From assembly GCF_001902145.1 (NCBI RefSeq), contig NZ_MRST01000021.1, positions 62,001 through 126,000 of the forward strand: a stretch of 64,000 nt of DNA, given 5' to 3'. The notes beneath the pieces were generated by a model. The model saw only the letters and a program-made list of their open reading frames with translations. It did not search any database and was not told the origin of the DNA. The translations under genes were made by a program, and so were the position numbers. Of this stretch, positions 8,617-16,848 are shown in pieces. Numbering within the stretch: position 1 is the stretch's first letter; each line of letters opens with the position of its first letter. The DNA comes from Pseudomonas fluorescens. Lineage in GTDB: Bacteria > Pseudomonadota > Gammaproteobacteria > Pseudomonadales > Pseudomonadaceae.

Positions 8617-9401
8617 GTGTCCTACAACGGCTACAGCCTTATCCTGGGTTACGTGTGTTGATTTCCGGCGGGGCTGCCGGCATTGGTGAAGTGTTGGCGG
8701 CGGCTTATCTGGAAGCCGGCGCCCGGGTGCATGTGTGTGATGTGAGCGAGTCGGCCCTGGCGGCGTTTCGGGATAAATACCCGGGCAGCGTCGCGACCCG
8801 GGCCGATGTCAGCGATGCCGCGCAGGTCGAGGCGGTATTCAAGGTGCAGCGCGAGCAGTTCGGTGGTCTGGATGTGCTGGTCAACAATGCCGGGATCGCC
8901 GGGCCTACGGGGGGTATCGACACGATCGGCGACGCCGAATGGCAAGCCACCATCAACATCAATCTCACTGCACAGTACCGTTTTGCCCATCACGCGGTGC
9001 CGATGCTCAAGGAATCGTCCCACGGCCATTTGCTGCATATCGCCTCGGTGGCGGGGCGGTTAGGCTACGCGTGGCGTACGCCCTATGCAGCGACCAAATG
9101 GGCCATCGTCGGCCTGATGAAATCCCTGGCTTCGGAGCTGGGCGAGAGCGACATCCGTGTCAACGCCCTGCTGCCCGGGATTGTCGAAGGCCCGCGCATG
9201 GACGGCGTGATCCGCGCCCGCGCTGAACAACTCGGCGTGCCCGAAGCCCAGATGCGCCAGGAATACCTCAACAAGATCTCACTCAAGCGCATGGTCACCG
9301 CCGAAGACGTGGCCGCCATGGCCTTGTTCCTCTGCTCGCCCGCCGCACGCAACGTGACCGGCCAGGCGATCAGTGTCGACGGTAACGTCGAGTACCTGTA
9401 A
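8613..9401 (+). CDS. SDR-family NAD(P)-dependent dehydrogenase
   Basis: A 262-residue classical short-chain dehydrogenase. The cofactor motif GGAAGIG lies at about residues 19-25, NNAG at about 90, the catalytic Ser in HIASVAG at about 143, and the pair YAATK at about 157-161. The end GQAISVDGNVEYL is typical of sugar or hydroxyacid SDRs. An acidic Asp after the second strand (VCDVS) favours NAD+. Placed between GntR and BKACE, it probably oxidises a beta-hydroxy acid to the beta-keto acid that BKACE cleaves. The substrate is unknown. Confidence 0.92.
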   Translation: MSVLQRLQPYPGLRVLISGGAAGIGEVLAAAYLEAGARVHVCDVSESALAAFRDKYPGSVATRADVSDAAQVEAVFKVQREQFGGLDVLVNNAGIAGPTGGIDTIGDAEWQATININLTAQYRFAHHAVPMLKESSHGHLLHIASVAGRLGYAWRTPYAATKWAIVGLMKSLASELGESDIRVNALLPGIVEGPRMDGVIRARAEQLGVPEAQMRQEYLNKISLKRMVTAEDVAAMALFLCSPAARNVTGQAISVDGNVEYL

Positions 9402-9467
9402 GCCCGTAAGCACACATCGCGCCGCACCCAGGATTTTTTTCAGAAGAATAAAAGTTGGAGAATCGTC

Positions 9468-10400
9468 ATGTCCAAAAAACGACCTGTCATCATCACCTGC
9501 GCTGTTACCGGTGCCATCCATACACCGTCGATGTCACCGCATTTGCCCATCACTGCCGAGCAAATCGCCGATGCCGCCATCGGCGCCGCCGAAGCCGGCG
9601 CGGCCATTGTGCATCTGCATGCCCGTGACCCGATTGACGGCCGCCCCAGCCAGGACCCGGCGCTGTTTGCCGAATTTCTGCCGCAGATCAAGGCGGCCAG
9701 CGACGTGGTGATCAACATCACCACCGGCGGTGCACCGACCATGGGCGTGGAAGAACGCCTGCAACCGGTGATGCAGTTCAAGCCGGAGTTGGCCTCGCTG
9801 AACATGGGCTCGATGAATTTCGGGCTGTACGAAATGCTCAACCGCTTTACCGAGTTCCAGCACGATTGGGAACGCCCGTATCTGGAAGAGAGCGACGACC
9901 GGATCTTTCGCAACACCTTTCGCGACATTACCCACATCCTCAATGCCTGTGCCGATAACCGCACCCGCTTTGAAATCGAGTGCTACGACATCGGCCATCT
10001 CTACACCGCCGCGCACTTTCTGGAACGCGGTCTGCTCAAGCCACCGCTGTTTATCCAGTCGGTGTTCGGCCTGCGGGGCGGCATCGGTGGGCATCCTGAA
10101 GACCTGGCGCACATGCGGCGCACCGCCGACCGCCTGTTTGGCGATGACTACGTGTGGTCAATCCTCGGTGCCGGGCGCGGGCAGATTCCGCTGGCGACCA
10201 TGGGCCTGTCCATGGGCAGCAACGCACGGGTAGGCCTTGAGGATTCGCTGTGGGACGGGCCGGGCAAGTTGGCGGCTTCGAATGCCGACCAGGTACGGCG
10301 CATTCGCACGGTGATCGAAGCTCTCGGCCACCGCGTCGCCACGGCCGATGAAGCGCGGGAAATCCTCGGGCTCAAGGGGCGTGACCAGGTCAATTTCTGA
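9468..10400 (+). CDS. beta-keto acid cleavage enzyme (BKACE, formerly 3-keto-5-aminohexanoate cleavage protein)
   Basis: A 310-residue TIM-barrel enzyme with VTGAIHTPSMSPHLP near the N-terminus and the metal-binding HLHARDP at about residues 48-54. The family condenses a beta-keto acid with acetyl-CoA, giving acetoacetate and a new CoA ester, with a catalytic Zn held by two His and a Glu. GTTGG-like INITTGG is also present. A GGAGAA ribosome-binding site stands before the ATG at 9468. Family members vary widely in substrate, including dehydrocarnitine, so the specific acid cannot be assigned. Confidence 0.92.
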   Translation: MSKKRPVIITCAVTGAIHTPSMSPHLPITAEQIADAAIGAAEAGAAIVHLHARDPIDGRPSQDPALFAEFLPQIKAASDVVINITTGGAPTMGVEERLQPVMQFKPELASLNMGSMNFGLYEMLNRFTEFQHDWERPYLEESDDRIFRNTFRDITHILNACADNRTRFEIECYDIGHLYTAAHFLERGLLKPPLFIQSVFGLRGGIGGHPEDLAHMRRTADRLFGDDYVWSILGAGRGQIPLATMGLSMGSNARVGLEDSLWDGPGKLAASNADQVRRIRTVIEALGHRVATADEAREILGLKGRDQVNF

Positions 10401-10477
10401 CTTCGTTTATTTATCGAAAAAGGTCGCGTCATGACTTGGCCGACATTCCCGCACAACAACAATAAGGGGATCACACC

Positions 10478-11824
10478 ATGCCTATCGAAGTGCCCAAGGA
10501 CGTCAAGACCGCCTCACCCCGCGAACCGCAGGCCCTCAACCGGCTGATGTTCGCCAAGTTGATGCCGCTGTTGATCATTGCCTACATTCTGAGCTTCCTG
10601 GATCGCACCAACATCGCTCTGGCCAAGCATCACCTGGACGTCGACCTGGGTATTTCCGCCGCCGCCTACGGGTTGGGCGCCGGACTGTTTTTCCTGACCT
10701 ATGCACTGTCGGAAATCCCCAGCAACCTGATCATGCACAAGGTGGGAGCGCGATTCTGGATCGCCCGCATCATGGTGACCTGGGGCCTGATCTCCGCAGC
10801 GATGGCGTTTGTGCAGGGCGAAACGTCGTTCTATGTGTTGCGCCTGCTGCTGGGCATTGCCGAAGCCGGGTTGTTTCCCGGGGTCATGCTGTACCTGACC
10901 TACTGGTTCAACCGCGAACAGCGGGCGCGCGCCACCGGGTATTTCCTGCTGGGCGTGTGCTTTGCCAACATCATCGGCGGCCCTGTGGGCGCGGCCTTGA
11001 TGCGCATGGACGGCCTGCTTGGTTGGCACGGCTGGCAGTGGATGTTCCTGCTCGAAGGCTTGCCCGCCGTGGCGTTTGCCTGGGTGGTGTGGCGCAAGTT
11101 GCCGGACCGTCCGAGCAAGGCGCCGTGGCTGTCGGCCGAAGAAGCACGCGGTATTGAACAGCGTATCGCCCAGGAAACCGAGGAAGGTGCGGGGGCGGGC
11201 GGCCATGCGTTGAAAAACTGGCTGACGCCGCAAATCCTGCTGGCGATCTTTGTGTATTTTTGTCATCAGATCACCATCTATACCGTGATCTTTTTCTTGC
11301 CGAGCATCATCAGCAAATACGGCGAGTTGAGCACCATGAGTGTCGGCCTGCTGACCTCGTTGCCGTGGATCGCGGCGGCACTGGGTGCGGTATTGATCCC
11401 GCGTTTTGCGACCACGCCCGGGCGTTGCCGCCGGCTGCTGGTGACTGGGCTGCTGACCATGGCGTTGGGGCTGGGCATTGCGTCGGTGTCGGGGCCGGTG
11501 TTCAGCCTGTTGGGTTTTTGCCTGTCGGCAGTGATGTTCTTTGTGGTGCAGTCGATCGTGTTTCTCTACCCGGCCTCGCGCCTCAAAGGCGTGGCGTTGG
11601 CGGGAGGGCTGGGGTTTGTGAATGCGTGCGGGTTGTTGGGCGGCTTTGTCGGGCCGTCGGTGATGGGCGCCATTGAGATGAGCACGGGCAATGCCATGAA
11701 CGGCTTGAAAGTCATTGCCGTGGTGTTGGTGGTGGCTGCGTTGTCGGCTTTACGCCTGCGCCAGGGCCAGGAAGCGTCTCACACCAGCAACGAAGTAGGG
11801 AATCCGGAAGCCAGCACCAGGTAA
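10478..11824 (+). CDS. MFS transporter, anion:cation symporter (ACS) family
   Basis: A 448-residue, twelve-TM permease. YILSFLDRTNIALAKHHL at about residues 30-45 and the Gly/Arg loop after TM2 are typical of the ACS branch (tartrate, phthalate, glucarate and 4-hydroxyphenylacetate porters). AAGGGGA precedes the ATG. It closes the GntR-SDR-BKACE unit and probably imports that pathway's carboxylate. The last 46 bases overlap a small convergent ORF at 11779-12024. Confidence 0.9.
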   Translation: MPIEVPKDVKTASPREPQALNRLMFAKLMPLLIIAYILSFLDRTNIALAKHHLDVDLGISAAAYGLGAGLFFLTYALSEIPSNLIMHKVGARFWIARIMVTWGLISAAMAFVQGETSFYVLRLLLGIAEAGLFPGVMLYLTYWFNREQRARATGYFLLGVCFANIIGGPVGAALMRMDGLLGWHGWQWMFLLEGLPAVAFAWVVWRKLPDRPSKAPWLSAEEARGIEQRIAQETEEGAGAGGHALKNWLTPQILLAIFVYFCHQITIYTVIFFLPSIISKYGELSTMSVGLLTSLPWIAAALGAVLIPRFATTPGRCRRLLVTGLLTMALGLGIASVSGPVFSLLGFCLSAVMFFVVQSIVFLYPASRLKGVALAGGLGFVNACGLLGGFVGPSVMGAIEMSTGNAMNGLKVIAVVLVVAALSALRLRQGQEASHTSNEVGNPEASTR

Positions 11825-12024
11825 GCCAGCACCGCCGCCAGGCACAAACCGACAAATGCGCGCAGCAGTGTCCTGGCGGTGGGATGCACAATGAATTTGA
11901 TGGCCCAGAGCAAAGCCCCGCTGAGCAGGACGCTTAAGGCGAAAATGACCAGCACAAGGGGGTACCTGCAACCTTCAAGACCTGATTTATAGTCCCAAAC
12001 CCGTTTATTGAACAGTGCGCACAT
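11779..12024 (-). CDS. possible small membrane protein (81 aa)
   Basis: The frame predicts a short polar N-terminus followed by two hydrophobic helices, about residues 22-45 (PLVLVIFALSVLLSGALLWA) and 53-75. Two well-formed membrane segments are unusual for a chance ORF. Against it, the 3' end overlaps the ACS transporter by 46 bases, and I see no strong ribosome-binding site. Function unknown. Treat as tentative. Confidence 0.4.
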   Translation of the reverse strand: MCALFNKRVWDYKSGLEGCRYPLVLVIFALSVLLSGALLWAIKFIVHPTARTLLRAFVGLCLAAVLAYLVLASGFPTSLLV

Positions 12025-12084
12025 AGACGCAGCCCCGCAGCCTTCCTAAACTGCCGCTTGTCTTGGGCAAAGGGGCAGGCGCCG

Positions 12085-13011
12085 ATGAATCGCAATGAAT
12101 TACGCAAGGCCGACATCAACCTGATGGTGGTCTTCGAAGCACTGATGCTCGAGCGCAATGTGACGCGGGTGGCGGAGAAGCTGTTTCTCGGCCAACCGAC
12201 CATCAGCTCGGCCCTCAACCGCCTGCGCACCCTGTTCAACGACCCGCTGTTTATTCGTGTCGGCCATCGCATGGAGCCTACGGCTCGCGCCGAGGAGATC
12301 ATCCAGCACCTGTCGCCGGCCTTGGATTCCCTGTCTTCGGCCCTGAGCCTGACCCATGATTTCGACCCGTCCATCAGCACCATGACCTTCCGCATCGGCC
12401 TGTCCGATGACGTTGAGTTCGGCCTGCTGCCACCCTTGCTACGGGCCTTGCGCCAGGAAGCGCCGCAGGTGGTGTTCGTGGTGCAGCATGTGGACTATTG
12501 GCGCATTCCCGACCTGCTGGCTTCTGGCGATATTACCGTCGGCATCACCCAGACCCGCGGGTTGCCGGCCAATGCCAAGCGCAAGTTATTGCGGCACATC
12601 CGCCCGTGCCTGCTGCGCGCCGATGCCTCGGATACCCCGCTGACCCTTGACGAATACTGCGCACGGCCCCACGTGCTGGTGTCCCACACCGCCAATGTGG
12701 CCGGGTTTGCTGATGAGTGGCTGGCAGAGGTGGGCCGCAAACGCCATGTAGTGCTCTCGGTGCCGCAATACAGTTCGTTGCCGGCCTTGCTTGCCGGCAC
12801 CGACATGATCGCCAGCCTGCCGGATTACACAGCCCAGGCCATGGCTGCCAGCGGGAATCTGTTCTGCGAGCCGTTCCCGTTCGAAACCCCGACCCTGGAT
12901 TTGTCCATGGTCTGGCTCAGCCATGTTGACACAGACCCGGCGGAACGCTGGATGCGCTCGCGGCTGGAGGCATTCATGAGTGATCGCGGGTTGGTAGCGA
13001 ATAAAGCCTGA
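12085..13011 (+). CDS. LysR-family transcriptional regulator (NodD/NahR-like branch)
   Basis: A 308-residue protein. ELRKADINLMVVFEALMLERNVTRVAEKLFLGQPTISSALNRLR is the N-terminal form of the NodD/NahR/SyrM branch. The frame also allows a TTG at 12058, but the ATG at 12085 gives the canonical start. No divergent target lies beside it except the tentative 81-aa ORF. It stands at the left border of the AT-rich island and may control distant genes. Confidence 0.9.
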   Translation: MNRNELRKADINLMVVFEALMLERNVTRVAEKLFLGQPTISSALNRLRTLFNDPLFIRVGHRMEPTARAEEIIQHLSPALDSLSSALSLTHDFDPSISTMTFRIGLSDDVEFGLLPPLLRALRQEAPQVVFVVQHVDYWRIPDLLASGDITVGITQTRGLPANAKRKLLRHIRPCLLRADASDTPLTLDEYCARPHVLVSHTANVAGFADEWLAEVGRKRHVVLSVPQYSSLPALLAGTDMIASLPDYTAQAMAASGNLFCEPFPFETPTLDLSMVWLSHVDTDPAERWMRSRLEAFMSDRGLVANKA

Positions 13012-13053
13012 GGCTTATATCCGTGCTATGGGCAGGGGGCGGCTCAAGAACGG

Positions 13054-13458
13054 CTAATCCTGAACGTGCTCTTCTTGAACGGGGTTGCTAATCAGCGACG
13101 CACGCAAAATACGGATGCGTTGCTCGCAGTGATAGGCGCCTGCTTCTGTAAACCTGAGGAATGCTCGCGAGCAACACCTACAGCCCCAAATGCTTGAAAT
13201 ATTATAAGGAAAGAAATCAAAGCAGATAGGCGCGTCTTCAGACCAGAAATGGGTACCGTTCGGGTGATATTCCTCAAGGCTGAGTTCTTGTGCCCTATCG
13301 GTCGAGATTTCACCTAAGAAACGCAATAGGCTGCTCGCCTCGAGTGTTTTGGGTAAGGTTTCCCACCCCTGTGACAAGCCCCGAACACAAGAGCAGGCAG
13401 TAGACTCCAGCGAAGAGCGTTCGGCAATCTGCCTGATATTTTCTGGCGTGAGTATCAT
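13054..13458 (-). CDS. conserved-looking small protein of unknown function
   Basis: A 134-residue protein, last in the 19605-to-13054 same-strand series, starting 27 bases after the BASS transporter stop. It has several Cys (two near residue 23, then GCRCCSRAF at about 92-100) and a basic amphipathic C-terminal stretch, CEQRIRILRASLI. No signal peptide or membrane helix. The clustered Cys could bind metal, but I do not recognise a family. It may be an operon member or an independent gene. Confidence 0.6.
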   Translation of the reverse strand: MILTPENIRQIAERSSLESTACSCVRGLSQGWETLPKTLEASSLLRFLGEISTDRAQELSLEEYHPNGTHFWSEDAPICFDFFPYNISSIWGCRCCSRAFLRFTEAGAYHCEQRIRILRASLISNPVQEEHVQD

Positions 13459-13485
13459 TTTTATGCAGTTCCAGGCGGTAATAGC

Positions 13486-14442
13486 TCAAATTCGATTCTT
13501 GCTTAAAACCAGTTTGTTCAAATAGCTTTCAATTTTGGGTAAAACAAACTGCAGTATCTTCGGCATGGTGTGAATAGGCAGTTGGCAGCATGCAAAATAC
13601 AACGCCATTGTGGGCGATAAGCTGACACCAAGAGCAGACCATAATAGTCCAACATTTCTATTGCCACCGTTGAGTGCCATGGTGAACTTGGCGATCAATG
13701 ACCCGGGGTATAAACAGCCCATGAGGAGTTGCAGGCAGACGTTGATGCAGTAGGCGATGGCGATCATTGAGATGGCCAACGAAGGGGTCTCCAGAATGAC
13801 CTGCTGCATGCCCGCCATCGTGCCGACTGCAAAGAGGAAAAGCGCGATGACGACAATACCGTCAATAGCCAGGCCGTGCGTGGCGACGAAGGTGTGCGAA
13901 AAACGACGTATCAAGATAGCAGCGCCTTCGGCGCCTCCTATCAACACGGCCAGTCTGATCGCCAGGTCAACAGGGTTCAAGGAGAGTGAAAGGCCATCAG
14001 CGAATAGGTGGAGTATCAGCGGAGCGGTGACAGGGATAATTGCCATTGAGCAGAGTGCAGTCACCAGTGACATGGAAGGGTCAAGCCCGAGCATTCTCGC
14101 GACGGCTGCATTTCCGCTCGCGGGCGGGGCGGCAACAGCGATGGCTATCGCAAGGGATAGTTCTTGATTGCCGGTGAGGTAAAGCGAAAGCATTCCAAAG
14201 ATATAAGGGCAAGCCACCACCATCAGGGCTGGAAATATCAGGGATATTTTCAAGTTTCTTGCTGCAGTGATGACTTCAGCGTTGTTAATACGCAGAAGAG
14301 TGCCCAGGACAAATATGAAAACCATGACGGGGAGCAATGGCCTCGCCAAGTCTGCAAGATAGGGAATAGCCAATCCAATTGCGCAACCGCATGCGAGTAC
14401 GGTAGGCCCTCTGCGCGTAATTTCGGGCAGAATTCTATGCAT
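13486..14442 (-). CDS. bile acid:sodium symporter (BASS)-family transporter
   Basis: A 318-residue polytopic membrane protein with about nine or ten hydrophobic helices. The motifs VAAPPASGNAAVARMLGLD (first half) and ALNGGNRNVGLLWSALG (about residue 265) match the two crossed-helix Na+-site regions of BASS transporters, which carry organic anions such as pyruvate, pantothenate or bile acids. It lies 41 bases after the enamidase-like stop, in the same transcription unit. It probably moves a precursor or product of the oxygenase cluster; direction and substrate are unknown. Confidence 0.75.
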   Translation of the reverse strand: MHRILPEITRRGPTVLACGCAIGLAIPYLADLARPLLPVMVFIFVLGTLLRINNAEVITAARNLKISLIFPALMVVACPYIFGMLSLYLTGNQELSLAIAIAVAAPPASGNAAVARMLGLDPSMSLVTALCSMAIIPVTAPLILHLFADGLSLSLNPVDLAIRLAVLIGGAEGAAILIRRFSHTFVATHGLAIDGIVVIALFLFAVGTMAGMQQVILETPSLAISMIAIAYCINVCLQLLMGCLYPGSLIAKFTMALNGGNRNVGLLWSALGVSLSPTMALYFACCQLPIHTMPKILQFVLPKIESYLNKLVLSKNRI

Positions 14443-14483
14443 ATGAGTGCTCTCGAGGCGACGTCCCTTTCGGGACGCTGCTA

Positions 14484-15668
14484 TTAGGTACGCAGAGTTA
14501 TTTCAGGTGTGACAGATGGCGGTGGCGAGTTCCTGGATTGCCTCACGACCAGGCGCCCATCGATCAGAATCGAGGTAATACTTGGAAGGTCACCACTGCT
14601 GAAACTTCCAAGTACGCTGGGTTGCGCTCCTCCCAAAGGCCCACAGGCGACCAGAATGTCGGCTTCTCTTCCGACACCCAGAATCCCGCGATTCAACTTT
14701 CGCACCTTGGCGGTGTTACCCGTTGCGAAGCAGACGGCCTTTTCCGGTGGAACGTCGCCGAAACTACTGAGCAAGGCAATTGCCCTGAGCATGCCAAGCG
14801 CGGGAACCCCACATCCGGCAGGAGAATCTGTGCCAATGACGATACGGTCCAGTTGGTTCATTTCTCGTGCGTAATTCAGGGTGGTGACCGCCGCGAACTC
14901 ATTCCCGTTATGTACGATTTCCAAGGCACCCAGACAGCCTTCACACAGGCATCTGATTTGGCTTGGTGCCAGTGCGGTATAGCCGCCATTGATATGCCCG
15001 ATGATATCGGGCGCAATTTCAAGGATTTCTTCTGCGCCCATGCTCTGGGAGGTAGAAATTGAAGGACCGCCCGTGTGGGTAATGGAGGTCATGCCGTGTT
15101 TGCGAGCCATTTTGACCAATTCAGCTGCACGACTGACTGACTTGACAGGGCCTATCCCAACCTCTCCCAGTTGGTTGATGCCTTGAGCAACCATTGCGGC
15201 GAAATCCTCATCCGAAAATTCATCGTTGAGCAGTGGCGCGCCGGCTTCCATTTTTATTCCGCTAGGGCGCGCATTGGAGAAAGAGCGCTGCGCTGCGATT
15301 GCCATGGCGATAGTACCGACCCTGTCGGTCGGTAGCCCTGGAACATGCACTTCGCCGGCAGAGATCATGGTCGTCACGCCGCCCTGCAAGGAGTGCCAGA
15401 TCCAATTGTGGTTGCCAGAGCGCGGGCTGTACTCACCCAGGGTCGGGTGAGTGTGGTTGTCGATCAAGCCTGGCATGACCGTGCTCTGTTTGGCGTCAAT
15501 CAGCAGGTCTGCGTGTGAAAAATCTACATCTACTGCCTGACCAACGTAGGTGATCATTCCATCAACACTGACGAGGGTATCTGCAGTAATGAGTGGAGTC
15601 GCGAGATCACCTGTGAGGAAAGTGCCTATATTATGAATAATTGACGTATATGGCTTATGGTTCGACAT
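14484..15668 (-). CDS. enamidase-like metal-dependent amidohydrolase
   Basis: A 394-residue amidohydrolase-superfamily protein. Metal-site residues are in order: H72 and H74 (DNHTHP), E169 (LGEVGIG), H198 (SITHTGG), H225 (IGHINGG) and D281 (GTDSP). From memory, the run GGVTTMISAG, the GEVG and HTGG blocks, MLRAIALLSSF-type sequence and the C-terminal SRNSPPP closely parallel enamidase of Eubacterium barkeri, which opens 6-oxo-tetrahydronicotinate to 2-formylglutarate and ammonia. No molybdenum hydroxylase or other nicotinate genes are nearby, so here it likely hydrolyses another enamide or lactam. It starts 18 bases after the hydroxylase stop. Confidence 0.8.
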   Translation of the reverse strand: MSNHKPYTSIIHNIGTFLTGDLATPLITADTLVSVDGMITYVGQAVDVDFSHADLLIDAKQSTVMPGLIDNHTHPTLGEYSPRSGNHNWIWHSLQGGVTTMISAGEVHVPGLPTDRVGTIAMAIAAQRSFSNARPSGIKMEAGAPLLNDEFSDEDFAAMVAQGINQLGEVGIGPVKSVSRAAELVKMARKHGMTSITHTGGPSISTSQSMGAEEILEIAPDIIGHINGGYTALAPSQIRCLCEGCLGALEIVHNGNEFAAVTTLNYAREMNQLDRIVIGTDSPAGCGVPALGMLRAIALLSSFGDVPPEKAVCFATGNTAKVRKLNRGILGVGREADILVACGPLGGAQPSVLGSFSSGDLPSITSILIDGRLVVRQSRNSPPPSVTPEITLRT

Positions 15669-15686
15669 TTAATTTATCTCTTTATA

Positions 15687-16712
15687 TCATCGAGTAACGG
15701 GTTCGAAGATTCGCGCGCCACACTTGTTGAATGAACGGAAGTTCCACAAGTTGTTCGTGATGAACAAACGCTGGATCCAACGATACGCATGCCCCTCTGG
15801 ATCGAAACTCGGGGTGAACTTATCACGCGAATGGAGCATGAAACGATTGTTGATGTACACCAACTTGCCAGGTTGAATGTCCAGCGGCCGCGCTACGCTT
15901 TTAAGCGCGTTGTAAAACCTCAACAGGGTATTTTGCGCTTCGTGATCAGCGGCAATTACCATGTCTGGGTAAAACGCGGCAGTCACTCTAGGGTGAGTCA
16001 GCGGGCCGCTCAGAATAGGGTATACATGAGTCTCTTTCGCCCCTGCGGTACTGTTCCTCCAGCGGTAGGGCTGGCGAATGATGAAATGTTTGCCATATAG
16101 GATTTCAATATCGGCCCGTTCCAGAACCTGAAGGGCTTCCCTCGCATCGGCAACCCAGGTTTTCGGGCCCACTCCGGCAGGATCACCGCGAACGCCGAGA
16201 AGCAAAAGTGCCAGCGGCGAGGTGTCTCCACGGGAGTCATAAGCCTGGAATGCATTTTCGGTGTGCAGGTCCAACTCCAGGTCCGAACCGTTGCCGGTAT
16301 ACTCGCCTACGGCCTCCGGATGCGGTACCAAGTCATTGACCAGTTTTGGCCCCTCATGCTTGATGGAGTAAGGCTCCGCTATCAAACTGCCCAGGGCAAC
16401 CAGCACATTTTCAGAAAGATAACCACTTTTGAAGTTCAAGCTATTAGCGTCGCCTTGCGGGCTGCCAAATGTGTCATCAATCGGAAGGTTCTCAAATACA
16501 CAATAAGAAGCATCGTCATCTTTAAGTGATTCAAGCTTTTTTAGAAGTCGCGCGGGAAACTTTTGATAAGCGGTCATGCGAATGAGGTGAATGTAGTCTC
16601 GCCCTCCCGTTGGCTCGTAACAAATGTCTATGAGCGCGTCCCGAATACTCTCTTTTTCAACGGCCGTCAGCCAGAAGCTGTTGGCGTCTGCACATGAATC
16701 GTCCACACGCAC
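15687..16712 (-). CDS. Fe(II)/2-oxoglutarate amino-acid hydroxylase, VioC/AsnO/clavaminate-synthase type
   Basis: A 341-residue TauD/CAS-superfamily protein. The metal motif is LDLHTEN, giving H150 and E152: the HxE variant found in arginine and asparagine beta-hydroxylases (VioC, AsnO), rather than the usual HxD. The distal His is H294 in NNRFMLHSRDKF, followed by R311/R315 (HAYRWIQRLF) for 2-oxoglutarate. HPEAVGEYTG resembles the substrate-lid region. These enzymes hydroxylate or desaturate free L-amino acids. It lies between the desaturase and the enamidase-like gene. The substrate is unknown, but a free amino acid is likely. Confidence 0.85.
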   Translation of the reverse strand: MRVDDSCADANSFWLTAVEKESIRDALIDICYEPTGGRDYIHLIRMTAYQKFPARLLKKLESLKDDDASYCVFENLPIDDTFGSPQGDANSLNFKSGYLSENVLVALGSLIAEPYSIKHEGPKLVNDLVPHPEAVGEYTGNGSDLELDLHTENAFQAYDSRGDTSPLALLLLGVRGDPAGVGPKTWVADAREALQVLERADIEILYGKHFIIRQPYRWRNSTAGAKETHVYPILSGPLTHPRVTAAFYPDMVIAADHEAQNTLLRFYNALKSVARPLDIQPGKLVYINNRFMLHSRDKFTPSFDPEGHAYRWIQRLFITNNLWNFRSFNKCGARIFEPVTR

Positions 16713-16848
16713 TCCTTTAAAGATCTGATTGATTTGTCATGAGTTGAGTTATAGGTAAATTACGACTTTCAAGCACTGAGGTGGGGGGCTCCGTAACCAC
16801 GACCTGACAGTTTCCATGCTTTGATAAGGCCCGACCTGAGTGGGTGAC

